Origin: Acheta domesticus
Taxonomy: Eukaryota; Arthropoda; Insecta; Orthoptera; Gryllidae
Assembly (NCBI GenBank): GCA_031308135.1
Contig: JAHLJT010000631.1
Span: 196,344,685-196,408,684, forward strand
DNA: 64,000 bases
Direction: 5' to 3'
Shown here: positions 25,959-38,650 of the stretch, piece after piece
How the letters are laid out: each line of letters starts with the position of its first letter
Numbering within the stretch: position 1 is the first letter of the stretch
Notes under the pieces: model-generated
Told to the model about the DNA's origin: nothing
Seen by the model: the letters and a program-made list of their open reading frames with translations, nothing else
Database searches by the model: none
Made by a program: the position numbers and the translations under genes

Positions 25959-28164
25959 GCAAAAACTTTCCTCCTCCCTCGATTCATAAACATAATATAC
26001 TTCTCCATGCATCAGAAATAACTTACAGCGTTCAATTTTGATTAGAGATAAATATATACTTCACTTTTTTTCAATGAAAGAAAATTCGAGGCCCCAATTA
26101 ATTCGGGATCTGAAGCAAGTTGACTCAGCTGCTGCCATTCTGGACACCTCTGCTCATTGCGTCGATGATGTATCCCTCCTTATCCCGCAAAGACTTTGCT
26201 CTTCTTTTCTGTATTGTCGAAAGCGAGATAAAAGTAAAACATGAAGAGTAATAGTCTATTTGTATTCGTGGTTAATTGTTTGTGCTGTGATAAAGGGAAT
26301 TGAAAAATTTGATACAAACTCACTGATTCTTATAGATCTTGCAGTTCAATACTGCGCGCTACGACTTCGCGAAACCCTCGTGACAAACCGAAGGAGTTCA
26401 GGAAATCAGAACGTGTGAGGCGACCTATATAGGGGCGCTCCGTGGAGCAGCAGTGGTGTGAACCGTTGTGGGACCGTCGATTGGTTTGGTAGATAAGATG
26501 GCTGGAGACTCACTTGGAAGCTGTTTTCCCATACATTTTGCCCACTAACAGTATAGTTAAAAGGAAAAACCAGCCGAAGAATGTAGGGGTGGCGTATGTA
26601 ACATATAACAAAAGGTAGAACAAAAAATGTATTTTTATTGAGAAAAAAGATACAGAAGAACACATCACAAATTAATAAGATTGTAAAAAGAGTTTTCCCT
26701 CTCTTTCAGTGTGAATGGATATGATAACATTATCGCAACTGCTACTTAGAAGACATAATAGGTGAAAGATTTACACATTGCTAACAGTTCCAAAAATTCT
26801 CATATTTTCGTTATTTCAAATTCAACCGTGAAATTAACCATTAACAAACATTGATTCTGTATAAATGGTACGAGAAATGACTTCTGATATTTCAATTTTC
26901 CATTTTTGCAAAAGAACAAGAACAAAAATCGAATAGTGTAGTGACATTTTCAGTCAAGGTGAAAGGTCACACAATTCACAAACCTACATTATTTCTTTTT
27001 ATGTTTCTGAACGTATTACATTATTAAAATCTAAACAATATTATTTTAATAGAAACTCAAAACGCTTAAAATTTTTATGAATGTTGTCGGAACACTTTTT
27101 TGACTCTTCAGAATCATGTACTAAGTATGCTTTTGTACAATGGCTACTAGTAATAACATTACGTTTTTTCCATAAAATCAACTAAACATCCCATTGTGGT
27201 TTTCCCATTTCTCTTCTTGAAAAAATGGCAGGTTTAATTCCTTAACTTTGTTTCTGTAGTGATTGCTGTATCTATCTTTACAACTATGGAAACTTAGTTA
27301 AAAATTAATTACAAAACAATTAAACTGTGGTACATTAGCACTTGACTGAAACACAACTACATTTGCTGATTCGCTGCGCGCTCCTTGATAACGCCTGAGA
27401 CATGGAATCGCTTTAATCTTCTCGGCTTCTGAAACAATACTGTCGACAGTACGTCTGCCTTTCCGTCTACGAACGTCCTGAGAAATAGGTTTTGAACATG
27501 AACTTAGTTAATCCTATTTGACAGCGGTTAGGCCAGCACCATTCGTTCTTCAGCTCTCATTCTGTCACTAGACCACTCTCAGGCCACTATGTTATGATAC
27601 TGAATAATATTTAGTGTGAATTTAAATCCTAAAGAGCATATCGTATAAAGCAATTTGTTACTTTTTAAAGTCTTCAGTGGAACCAGAACAAGATTTGTTT
27701 TTGAGGATAACGCAGTTCAGGAATCTGTGTATCCAAAACCCAAAACAGTTTTAATACAATTTACTATGTTCATGTGTTATCAATTACTCCTCTCCGAGAG
27801 AGGAAGATAAGTTATTTTTTATAAAAAATATAAATTAGGAAGTAAACACGACAGGATAATGGGAAGAAGAGTTATTCAATTTCAATAATAAACAAAAGAT
27901 ATTGGCTTTTCCTGATAAATCAATGCTACCGGGTTAAACTAAAAATTGCAAAAACTAAATTGCAATACATTACAAACGTTCGCTGACAACTGCATGAGCA
28001 GATGCTTGGGCACTGCACTGACTATTTATAGTGAACTAGACAGTGTTTAAAAAAACTATTTTTTTGGAATTTAAGATCGTATCAACATCTAGTGACCATT
28101 ATTGGGTTTAACGTTATGGTAACTGTGAAGATGACATATGGTGATGATAGGGGGACAAAGACCG

Positions 28165-28235
28165 AAGACAAATACAACCATGCCCGAGGTGGGACTAGAA
28201 CTCGCGATCCTTCCAACTGAGATCGCTAAAAAAAC
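28165..28235 (-). mobile_element. tRNA-derived SINE head fragment
   Basis: The minus strand has GATCTCAGTTGGAAGGATCG followed by GCGAGTTCTAGTCCCACC, an A-box/B-box-like pair. It continues as CTCGGGCATGGTTGTATTTG, a tail type often seen after insect tRNA-SINE heads. It is short and degraded. Confidence 0.45.
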
Positions 28236-29814
28236 TATTGTTACAACTTGTAATAAAACGAATTGAAATCAAGGGAGAACGTGGCGCTCACTTCTCGACC
28301 AACTGCGGATTAAATAAATATGTAAGATGGCACAGTACGTTGCACTAATAGTAACAATTTCACCACAACAGTTTTCATCGGTGAAAGAAAACAGTGTTTT
28401 CGTTAGTGATCTGCAAATCAGTATCTAAAGAGACTAAAACTGCATTAATATTCTGTTTTAATATTCCCATTCGCGCCATTAGGGATGACGTCTACTCGTT
28501 TCAATCATAGAAGTATCTCTTAAAAATTAACTGAATTAAAATAATAATATTGTACTCGTCAAACTAATGATTAAAGAATTGTGTATCAACATGTAGAACA
28601 TATTAGTTATAAAAATTCATGAATGCTTCATTATTCTTAGAAGATAAATTCTTTACCCTCCAGTAGTTAAAAATATTGCATTCTATGTAGTCAAAGCGTG
28701 CTGCTCCTGCGGCAGATATTTCAAGTCACGTGTACAAGTGGTCTTGATTCTTATCAATTTTCCATCTCTTCTGCTAATTGTTTCAATTAGCGGAATTATC
28801 GCAAGTCGCCATCACGGAAAAAAAAGTACTGTTGACGACTAAGAGTACAAATTTGATGCCTGATGGCAGTAGCTGACAGTGAGATAACGCCGTTTGCTCA
28901 AGGAGTTCTTATCTCTACTACCATTACCACTTCCGGAGTTCTCTGCCGAAGCGTGTTCAAGGGTCATTTGGTCATCCTTTCTGTTTTCGCTCAGAGAGTC
29001 ACTATCATCGTCATTATCATCCACGTTATTGAAGGGCTACGACCGCGTCACGTGAAGTTGCGTGACGTCATCGCATCTTTCCGACGCACGAAAGCTCAGC
29101 AACTCCAAAGTCATGTACCAATTGCGTGTCTTTTTTCTTTCTTTATGAAACGTCACTCTGAAGCGAATAAATTACTATACGACTCACAATTATCAGAATT
29201 CCTGTGGTCTTGTCGCCGACCGAGTGTTGGAGTAGGGAGGCATTCAAAACAGCCCCTATGTGTTTACGGTCGTTTAGGCCATTTTCCAAAGCTCTAATGT
29301 GTGTAAATTATACAGTGCGTCCGTGAGTTATTAACGACCAATTTGGACAATCCTTTTTAATGGCATAATAGTTGACCCTGAGCGTACTCGTAGTACTCAT
29401 TTTATCTTACATAAAATTAATTTTATTTTTTTCTTTGTTGCTGTCAAATTTAATATTAATGTGCATTTTAAATAACGTTTGCATTTTACATTGACATCTA
29501 ACATTCGTATTTGAATTGAATATGAATTGATGTAAAACTTGTGATGCCACATTTTAAAGGGTGGGTTATTTGAAGGGGATTCCAGAAATTGGAACTTGAA
29601 ACCTTTCATATGCTTCCAAAATTCTTGCTCACTCCTAAATATGTTTCAGTATTGTTTTTAATACATGTTCCCAGAATTTAAGGAACGTCAGTAGTATTAT
29701 TCCAACAAATAGCATGGTAAGAAATATTTATTTGTAAAATGTTAGATGAACGAGACTGTATATCTGAGACCTGCTCTTACAAATATGCACGCTTCCATCT
29801 CTTCCTTTCCCTTC

Positions 29815-29907
29815 TCTTCTATTCTCTCCTTCCTTTCTCCTTTATCTCTTGCGCATTCTCTCTTTCTTTCTTCCGTTTTCTCTCTCATCCTTTCTCGTGT
29901 TTTCTCA

Positions 29908-29944
<37 letters not shown>

Positions 29945-29945
29945 G
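29815..29945. repeat. CT-rich tract with (CTGT)n and (CT)n
   Basis: A polypyrimidine stretch that ends in about five CTGT units and about eight CT units (about 29909-29943). Confidence 0.9.
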
Positions 29946-30789
29946 ACGGTATTTGTCGAGACTATGTTTGGAGCACGTTAATAAAATATTTTTCGCTTTC
30001 TGTATAAAAATGTGAAATGTTTTCTTTAGGGTTTCGAGACTCTTCAGCTTCTAAAGTCATTAATCCTCATGGTGGATGATCTATCATGTAGATAACAGAG
30101 ACAATGATGAAGTGAATGATGTTGGAGAAATAGTGGAGAAAGAAGTACGGGAAATACAAGATGCGGGCAAACCTGCCAAAATGCCCTTTGCCCATCACAA
30201 TATTTACGTGGATGAGACGGACATTATTTGTGGAAAACATATCCGTTACGCAGCACTCTTGTATGAAAATGTTCTGTTCGAAATTCGAATATAATATTTG
30301 AAAACACTTCTACTAGTGAGCTACTAAATCATTAATAAAATGAAAACTACCAAAGCGTATAATGGCAAAATGGGGCACTATTTCAGGGACGTATTATTCT
30401 GATATTAAAACAACTTTTAATCGGCATAACGCACATATTGGACCAGGTGAAAAAAAGCAATGCGCACTCAAGTATTTATCCCCGTCAATTTCACAAATGG
30501 ATTGATAATTCTAATATGTCAAACAGGGGAACGAAAAACAAGCACATACGTCTTTCACAAAAATGTCAGCTTGCGTTCAGCAGACCTCGAAATGCGCATA
30601 TCCGATAAAATGCCAAATCGTTTCCTTTTTCTACTTTTACTAAAACCCTACTATATTCTCTTTTTACCACGCGGATGGAGGAAGCACAAAAATCCAAGAG
30701 GAACACTGTAAACGCGTTCTCAATAACGACACCCTTCCAAAAAAAAACACGCGTAGAATAATCTGGAAGTTTAATTTAAAACACGGTAT

Positions 30790-31140
30790 TCGTGCGGGTT
30801 ATTTTTTTGCGTGCGTGTGTGCGTGCGCGGGTGCGGGCGGGCGCGTGTGTGTCTCGTTCGAATGATTTACGCCCGGGGCGAAACGCTGGATTATTTTTAT
30901 GACGACGGGTCTCCCGCCCCGCCCCTCCACCCGTTGCCTGTGTCGTCTCTCGCGCCCCCTTCTCCCGCCGCCGTCGCTGCCTCCTTCCCGGAAAGAAGCG
31001 ACGCGTGTTTCGCCCCCCCCCGCGCCAACGTCCCCGCTGTCTCCGCTCCCGTTCCACTGCGTCGTGTTAATTCTTTCGTGCGCGGCCTCCTGCACTAGCG
31101 GAGCGTTTGTGACGATGTGGTTTGGCGGGAGGGGGCGTTG
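30790..31140. other. GC/CpG-rich island
   Basis: Starts with a GT/GC-rich run (GTGCGTGTGTGCGTGCGCGG) and continues CpG-rich. Competing ORFs in four frames indicate composition, not coding. Confidence 0.55.
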
Positions 31141-34100
31141 GATATTGTTATTGAGTTGGTGAAGCTACTAAAATCTGTGGACGATTCGTTTCAATTGGTT
31201 GCCGATTGGTACCATTCAATCGTCCGCGGCAGATTCTATTGTGTTTGAAAGGGCGCGGATAAAATGTTTCCCGGGAAATCGAAGCAGGTATTATTGCAAT
31301 TAAAGTGAAGGAACTCGCGTTTTTCGGTAGGAATAAAAATGCGGAGTTTCTAACCAAAAATTAAATGAAGTCGCGTTGAGAGAGACAGGAATAAACTAGA
31401 AATTAGTTTTAGCGATTATTTTTTCTAAGTAAAAAGTCATTGGTGGCATTAAGTAGATTGGTGTCATGTTGATTCAGTACACTACTATTTTCCGTTTAAT
31501 CTGAAAACGAAATAATTTTATAAAATGGAATCTCGTATTAATTCTTGTCACTCCACTTTCAGATTTTTGTTTGGAAATTTTGTTGAAGAAAATTCATTCC
31601 ATAGTGCAACAAGTATGCAAATCCTTCATGACTATCCAAACATTTACTCCTAATTTCTACCTTACCAAAAAGAAAAGTACTTATTCTTCGCATATCTTTT
31701 ATAAAAGCCTAAACATAAAAACTATTGTTTTCACTACTGAAAATTCCCTTGCAAAGACAGCTTTAGAGAAGCCATATTGTCCATGAGCTCTCCATCGGAA
31801 ATGTGTAATAAAATGTTTCTAGGTGTTATATAAACATGCTTAAAATTAGTGTTTTTATTTGTAGATTTATTTTAAGAATACTTAACTTCATTTTTAATAA
31901 TTGGCAGTTTATATGTTGGTTGAAATTGTAAATATTGCTTTTGAAAAAGAAAAAATAGGAGAAAGATTTATAAAACTATCATTTGAAATTTTTATTTTCC
32001 AATTGAATATAAAAATTATAATTATTTATTTATAAGTGTATAAATTAAATTACACACATTTAATTCAGGAAATAAATTAAATAATTATTATCAAATCTGA
32101 ATGTAAAAATTCATTTATTTTAAAAATGTTCTTGGCAGTCAATTTGGACTTAGACCTCGTTACACTTTTATTTGCATTTTACTCACTGTGAGAAAATTGA
32201 AGTATGTATTTGTATCTTGAGGAGAATGTTAGGATACTTGAGAAGCTTCAAAGCAGTCTATGCATATTATTGCAAAATTTTGATCAAGAGTGAATGATAG
32301 ACATTTTTTCAAGAATACTCGTATGTGTCGTGTAAATTGTGTGACGTAAACTATTATCAATAGCTTGCTATTCAAAATGTACAAGAAAGAATATACAGGT
32401 CACAATCTTATAAAGTGGTTTGAAGTGCGTTATTTATAATTAGAGAATTGTTCTCCAGTTCTGTATCTAACTGATTTAAGACGAAAATAATAGAAGTTTG
32501 AATATTATGACAAAACAGATAACTGTAACACATTACAATCGCGCATAACTAGAAAACTATACGTTTTAGGCCCTTAAAATAAATATTGTGTATTTCCAAG
32601 GGACAGGCATTGTTCCCTTGGAGAGCCGTGTGTATTCCTCAAGGAACATGCACAGGTTAGTTCATTGGAGACACGCGTTTGTGCGGACATGTGGAAAATG
32701 ACAAGAGACAAGTGGACGAGAAGTGTGGGGCAGTTGAGGAAATGAAAGGGAAATGGGGGGGGGCATGTGAGGAAATGAAGTGGGGCCCAAATTGTTTTTT
32801 AAGACGCATTCTACAAAACCTTTTAAAACTTTCACTTACGATTTTGTTCTGTTGTATACCCAACTCCTCCGTGGGAGATTAAAAAATTAAGAAACCTAGA
32901 TTTATGAAAAATTGGATTGAAGGAAAAAATAAAAATAGTTTTTAAAGCAAAATTGAAGGGATTATTTCATATTCAATGAATTTACACTCAATGCTTAGTA
33001 ATATTAGAATGAGTACTCTTGCACTAACTATAATGCCTATAATATAGTTACATAGAGTACACTGGCTGTCCCTGCGAGGTAAGATTCTGCTGTGAAGAAA
33101 TCTTCAATTATTTAGAAAGGGCGAAGTTTTGCAAGGATCTGTTTACAATAAATATCATTGTTAAATTTATAACTTTAATTTTAAAGTTGATTATAATATA
33201 TTGTTCATTTTGTGATTTTGTCGTGGGTTGGGGGGAGACGGAGGATCCAGCAACTCGTGCAATGGAAAAGAACATGATAATTGTAACTTACCCCGGTAGT
33301 GTAGCCTTCTAGCGGGCGGGTGGTGGACCAGAACATGCCTCCGGCATCACAGCTCGTATGTCATCGAAAGAGGGGCGAGGTGCGAAGCCCTCGCCTTTTA
33401 ATAGTATCTGAACGCTGACGTCGGCAAGTGACAAGTGACAAGCGGGTCACCTACCGGGAGCAGCGTGTCGCCAGAGCCTAGAGTGCCGTATTGCGACAGT
33501 TTATTTCCTTCAATTTTTTGACATTGAGCATAGAATATTAATCTCCATTAAAGAATTTTTATATCTGGGTCAAAAGTGCTCTTTTGAACATTTTTGTGTT
33601 ATCATGAAAAAATCATGGTTCCTTTTTTTATTATCGTTGCTCGTCATAGTATTTATGGTATTTTATTGAGAACATGCGAATGCAATCACCACAAAAAAGC
33701 GAGAAAAGAGTTTTAAAGTTTACTCAAGATATTTTACCGTACATTTGTTCCACAGTTTACGTAACTTATTCGCTTGACACGCAGAGCTATGTGTGTAATA
33801 TTTTTCATGGATCACGCAACTCTCTAGAATCTGTTACCAAGTTTACAGCAAGTTAAATTTCTCTTTTTGAAGAAAGTGCATGTCACTCTCTTTTAAATTA
33901 CATGTTGAGAAGAAACTAGCTCTTGGGCAAGCTGTATCCACGAAGTTATATTTCCATCAGAGCTTTTAGATAATTCTTTTTGATTAGATATACAAGAAAT
34001 AATGGTAAATATATATGTTTAGATTTTTTGTAGACAACGGGAAGGTGATTTTGAAGAGGATTAAGTTGGAGAAGCAACTAGCAAAATTCAATTTATTTTA

Positions 34101-34230
34101 TGTTGATTATTGGAGTCATGATATTTGGTCTTGATATTTTTGAAAATTGGTATATATTTCATGTTTTAATTTGTATCGACTGCAAATGGATTTAAGTACG
34201 AACTTTACGTTGTGAACGCTTGTATGCACA

Positions 34231-34231
<1 letters not shown>
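31141..34231. other. AT-rich sequence without recognised features
   Basis: Mostly AT-rich. A purine-rich stretch at 32.68-32.79 kb and a more GC-rich patch at 33.29-33.49 kb (possibly an old SINE) stand out but cannot be classified. Confidence 0.45.

Positions 34232-34301
<70 letters not shown>
34232..34301. repeat. (TA)n microsatellite
   Basis: About 70 bp of alternating TA with a single G interruption. The Tyr/Ile ORF read across it is an artefact. Confidence 0.97.
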
Positions 34302-34304
<3 letters not shown>

Positions 34305-34834
34305 GTCAGATAATAAATTATAGTACATTTGAAATAATTGAACGATATATTAAACTTTAAAAAATGGGTTCATTTACATCTGGGTGCAATAAGTCAAGGA
34401 GAACAAAAATCCAAGTAGAATTTTTCAGAAAAAAACTTAATTTTCTTCTTAATATTTTGAAATTCCGACTTTGAATTGAAGGGTTCAGTAGAACAAGGGA
34501 CTATCTCATATTTTGTTTGTGAAATTGACTTATTGGCGTTATACAAAACTTCAAATATTATTTTTTAAGTGTAATATGCTATTTAAATCCATTATGGACT
34601 TATATGCAAGTGCACTGTGTTTATAAGTTTAAAAATATATTGACTCATATGAGGTAAGTTCAGATAACACCCTCATTATCTCAAAACCATGCCCATGTGA
34701 GATGGCCTCTTGTTCTACTGATCCCTTCAATTCTAAGCACACATTTTTCATTTGATGGAGAGTTTGTCTTTGAAATCCATTACTTTACTTTTTTGACGGA
34801 AGTTTGCAATCTTACAAGATTTTACTAAAAAACT

Positions 34835-35170
34835 CCATTGGTTCCAACAAATGTCGGGCATAATAAGACGGACGCTATCGAAGACGCACGAAGCGAAACG
34901 CAACTAAAAATGTACAAATTGATGGCAGTACCAGTTTTGCTGTATGGGAGCGAGTCATGGATATTGACCAGAAAAAGGAGTAACATAACAAATTTACGAA
35001 ATGAAACTTCTAAGAGCAGTAAAAGGCTGTAGCCTTGTAGATTAGATCAGAAGCTAAAGCATCCGAAAATTCCTCAAATTTTGTATCCATATTATATAAA
35101 ATAAAGGAGAAACATTCAGCGCGGAATCAACACCTGCAAAGGATGGAAGAAGGATGGAAGGTTCACAAAA
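34835..35170 (+). pseudogene. LINE reverse-transcriptase C-terminal relic
   Basis: The frame carries ETQLKMYKLMAVPVLLYGSESWILT, the conserved C-terminal block of RTE-like LINE polymerases. After a frameshift it resumes as EMKLLRAVKGCS, and a short way on there is a frame reading QHLQRMEEGWK. Upstream, a shifted frame gives MSGIIRRTLSKTH, matching the block before it in intact elements. The fragment is frameshifted, so non-functional. Confidence 0.7.
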
Positions 35171-35244
35171 GTGACCAATCATTATCAACCAGCTGCATTT
35201 TCTGTCATCAGAAACAATCGCTCACCAGGCAGTTATTTAGTAGT

Positions 35245-35314
35245 CAGTCACTTCATTATTTAATATTTTACTAATTACTACGACAGTCACTTCATTATTT
35301 AATATTTTACTAAT
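35245..35314. repeat. Short tandem duplication, 39-bp period
   Basis: The 31-bp segment CAGTCACTTCATTATTTAAT...ACTAAT is present twice without mismatch (35245-35275 and 35284-35314). Confidence 0.9.
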
Positions 35315-37479
35315 GGCCAGTTATGAAAAAAAATGTATCGCTTTCACAACAACCTCGCTATTTAAAAATCTGGTTATAGTAGAGGATCCATGTAAGCCTG
35401 TTGAAAGACAAGCGCCTCTGGTGCTCAAGAAAGCTATACGGTAAAAGAATGTTGTAAATTTAACTAGAATTTGTTTGTTCGGTTTCTATTTTTGAACCGT
35501 GAATATTTTTTTACTTGAAAAATTTTAAGCAATAACGACACTACAAATAATTGAAAGACGCGTTTTTCTTTGTGTATTAGGTGTAAGTAGTGCTAGAATG
35601 AAAGAATCATTACCCAAACAGTTTCTTTTTTCTGTGAAGCACTTCTTACTATGTTATACGTGAAGAAGTTTTAATACCTTAAATAACCTTTTTTCGGCAA
35701 ATAACCCTTCAAACTGTGAGGAATTTTAAATACTTTATAAAAATACAAAATATTGTGTTGGAGACAAAACAAAATTAAAATACTCAGAAATACATTTACG
35801 TAAAACGGATCATATCTGTTGACTCTGAAGGTTTCAAGAAGAGTCTGATTCAGGAAAGGAACGAAAAGAGAGGTTTCCTTGTTAGATAAGGCTTCAACTT
35901 ATAAAGTCTGAAAATGGGAAAGCTCTTCCTGGAAGTTAAATACCGACCAAAACATTTCCAAGAATTTATTTTCCTTTCTCGCGTTACGAGTATTTCGTTT
36001 TATTATTTCAACGCTTTTTCCATGGAGATTTTTTCACTTATTGCATACCTGACAACTCCAGTAACATCTTTTTTTACCATCTCAGGGGCTATTCTTTAAA
36101 AAGCGTTTTCTTTTACTTATTTCATCATAAATACACAAGTAAATCGGGGTACTAAATGTTATTTTCAAATAATTGACTTTTCCTTTGATTGGCGTAGAAA
36201 ATGAGAGCATGTAGAGATTGGTCCCGACGACGGCGTATTTTATCGACGATGCAAAAAAAAAGCCGTGACCAATTTTTGTTAATTCTGAGTTAATATTTAA
36301 CCCTTAGATTGCAATTACGCCTCAAAAACGTTTCCTGTGCGTAACAGAGATTGTAAAATTATAGGTATCGAAGCAATGATATCGAGTTTTATGTTAGAAT
36401 ATCAACTGCTTTTATATACAAAGATTATGGAGTGTATATAAACGCAATACCCAGTAACTGTCTGACACATGTTTCTCTTTACAAAAAACAGTAATTATAC
36501 TATTTATACGTTTTTCATTACAAATTTAAGGTGGATAGCAGATATCATCCTATAGCTTACTACAAATTACATATACGTAACCTGGTGATTTAAGATATTT
36601 TAATTGGATATTGAGAAACATTTTTACTGTTCTCTCAAATTACAATGTTTTAGAATTATTACAATGATTACAGTGTTCCAGAATTTACTTCATTTCAACA
36701 GTTTTGTAGAATAACTACTGAACTATATCAAACAAGAATTTCCAGAAATTTGAGGAATTGTATTGTCCGTGTAGCGCATATGTTGCACTTTCCTTACGCA
36801 ATTTCTTCCTTTTGTGTGATCTCAATGCCTTTGTGTTATCGGTAAGGTTCAGATTGAAGTAGTCTTACTATGAATACGAAGAAGAAAGGAAATGTTTACA
36901 CTTAAACATTTTCAGACTTATAAAGTAAAATATCTTTTGAAGCATTTGTGTTCACAAATGTATTAAATTATAAAATGCTCCTTTTTTTAAATATTGACAA
37001 GCAAAATGTTGCAGAAATTCAGATGTGTAATTTTTGAAAAATCAAAAGTCTTAATGAAAACAGTACTTATATCTCGTGATTTAATTACATACTTAACATT
37101 ATTACATATTTTTATTACATAAATGTCTCAACACCTCGTACGTGCTCGAACACAAGTAATAATGCAAGAATCGAATACAAGAATGTAAAATGTATCTACA
37201 TTTGTTAGTACTCCTACCACATACAATGTTTTTACTTATTTAAGGTCGCTTTTCAACTATTAAGATTATATAGAGACCACTGTAAGTATGTTTGGGGGTA
37301 ACGGTATACGGACACAAACATCCATGCTTCAGGGGGAACCCTTCAGGCACTAGGCCTCTACGGTTCTTCAGCCTTAGCGGCCGCAGCCATCCAGGCGGGC
37401 CCATCCCATACTTGTGTTACGTAATATAAGGGATAGTCCTTACGTCATCTAGTTTCCCTCAATGGAAAAATCGCCAAGC
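35315..37479. other. AT-rich sequence without recognised features
   Basis: A GC-richer patch at 37.29-37.42 kb may be repeat-derived. Otherwise nothing is recognised. Confidence 0.45.
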
Positions 37480-37800
37480 CTTTCCCCGGAAGCCACCCCT
37501 AGCCACGCCTTCGCTTCCTGTCATCCGTCTCCTGTTGTCGCGCGCTCCCACCGGCGCGGCCCGTCGTTTTTCGCTTCGCCTGCGGTGGGCGCGGTAGGCA
37601 ATCTGCGCGACGCGGCGCAGAGGTAATGTCCCCCGCGGGTTGGCAACGCTCCCTGGCGGCCTCTACCGCCGCCACCGCCGCCGTCGCCCTGACGGTCGGA
37701 AACGTCTTTGCGCCTTGTGTGGAGGAGGCCGTGAACGGATGGGGCCGAGGAACGGGTGGAACACGCCAACGTCGTCTTCGAACATTACGCCTCCTGAGCT
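37480..37800. other. GC/CpG-rich island
   Basis: CpG-dense sequence running into the 218-bp tandem repeat; contains a (GCC)n run near 37.66-37.69 kb. No gene recognised. Confidence 0.5.
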
Positions 37801-38650
37801 TTGTTGTTGGAAACTATAGACGAGATAGGGTGCTATTAGTACAAAATATAATAGTTTCAGGTTACATATTATCGTATTTAATATGTTTTTCAAATATTGG
37901 GAGTGAATGTTTTATAGTTTTTCACATTCCTTATTTCACGATGGAAGGTCTTTAAGTGATGGAACTGATGAATTATTAAAACATGCAAGCGATTTTTTAA
38001 CATTAGGTCCTCTGAGCCCTTTGTTAGGAAGCTATAGACAAGATAGAGTACTATTAGTACAAAATATCCTACTTAGAGGTTACATATAATTGTATTTACT
38101 ATGTTTTTCAAATATTGATGGTGAATGTTTTATAATTTTTTTGCTTTCCTATTTCACGAAGGAAGGTCATTAAGTGTCGGAGATGAAGAATAATGGGAAC
38201 ATGCAAGTGACGTCTTAAACATTTAGTCTGCTGAAGTTTTTTCTTGGAAACTATAAAAAGAACATGGTACTATTAGAACAAAATAACACTTTAGGGGTGG
38301 TCTTAAATTACATGTAATATCTTTACAATTTTTTGAACGGGAGAGTAATTTTTTCCTTGCCGTTTCCCGCGGGAGGCCGTGAACAGATGCAATTGAACAC
38401 ACGCCTTCTACACCACTAGTTCTGCTATGCTTCTTGTATATTGAAAGCTGAAGGAATACAATACAGCATGGGAGATCATTGGAAAATTTGCGTTCAATGT
38501 AGCATGTTGAAATGTAGGCTTAAATTGAACGGCACCTTTAATTTTTTGTGGGGAGGGTGACAATGTTCAACAATCTTTTCTTCATTCCAATTTAACGGAT
38601 GAGGCCGTAAGAAGATTGGTTATATCTTCATGATTTTGGCCTTATATCCA
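37720..38650. repeat. Degenerate tandem repeat of about 218 bp, three clear units
   Basis: The marker GGAAACTATAGACGAGAT occurs in related form at about 37809, 38028 and 38246. It is followed each time by TACTATTAGTACAAAATA-like sequence and preceded by CACGATGGAAGGT-like sequence. Partial units beginning GGAGGCCGTGAAC (37727 and 38371) and GATGAGGCCGTAAG (38598) extend the array at both ends. Confidence 0.7.

Larger units (their letters stand above)
25960..30789. other. AT-rich sequence, mostly featureless
   Basis: Holds one SINE head fragment (28.2 kb) and a CT-rich tract (29.8 kb). A CpG-enriched patch at 28.86-29.29 kb has a 144-codon frame without family features. CAGTGCGTCCGTGAG at 29.31 kb resembles one mariner-type end but has no partner. 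Confidence 0.45.

Noticed and set aside
28863..29297. 144-codon plus-strand ORF
   Set aside because: No recognised domain, the opposite strand is partly open too, and the region is only slightly GC-richer than its surroundings.
29308..29400. Mariner-type element
   Set aside because: CAGTGCGTCCGTGAG resembles a mariner end, but I found no matching inverted end or TA duplication.
34116..34328. Tyr/Ile repeat ORF
   Set aside because: Translation of the (TA)n microsatellite.
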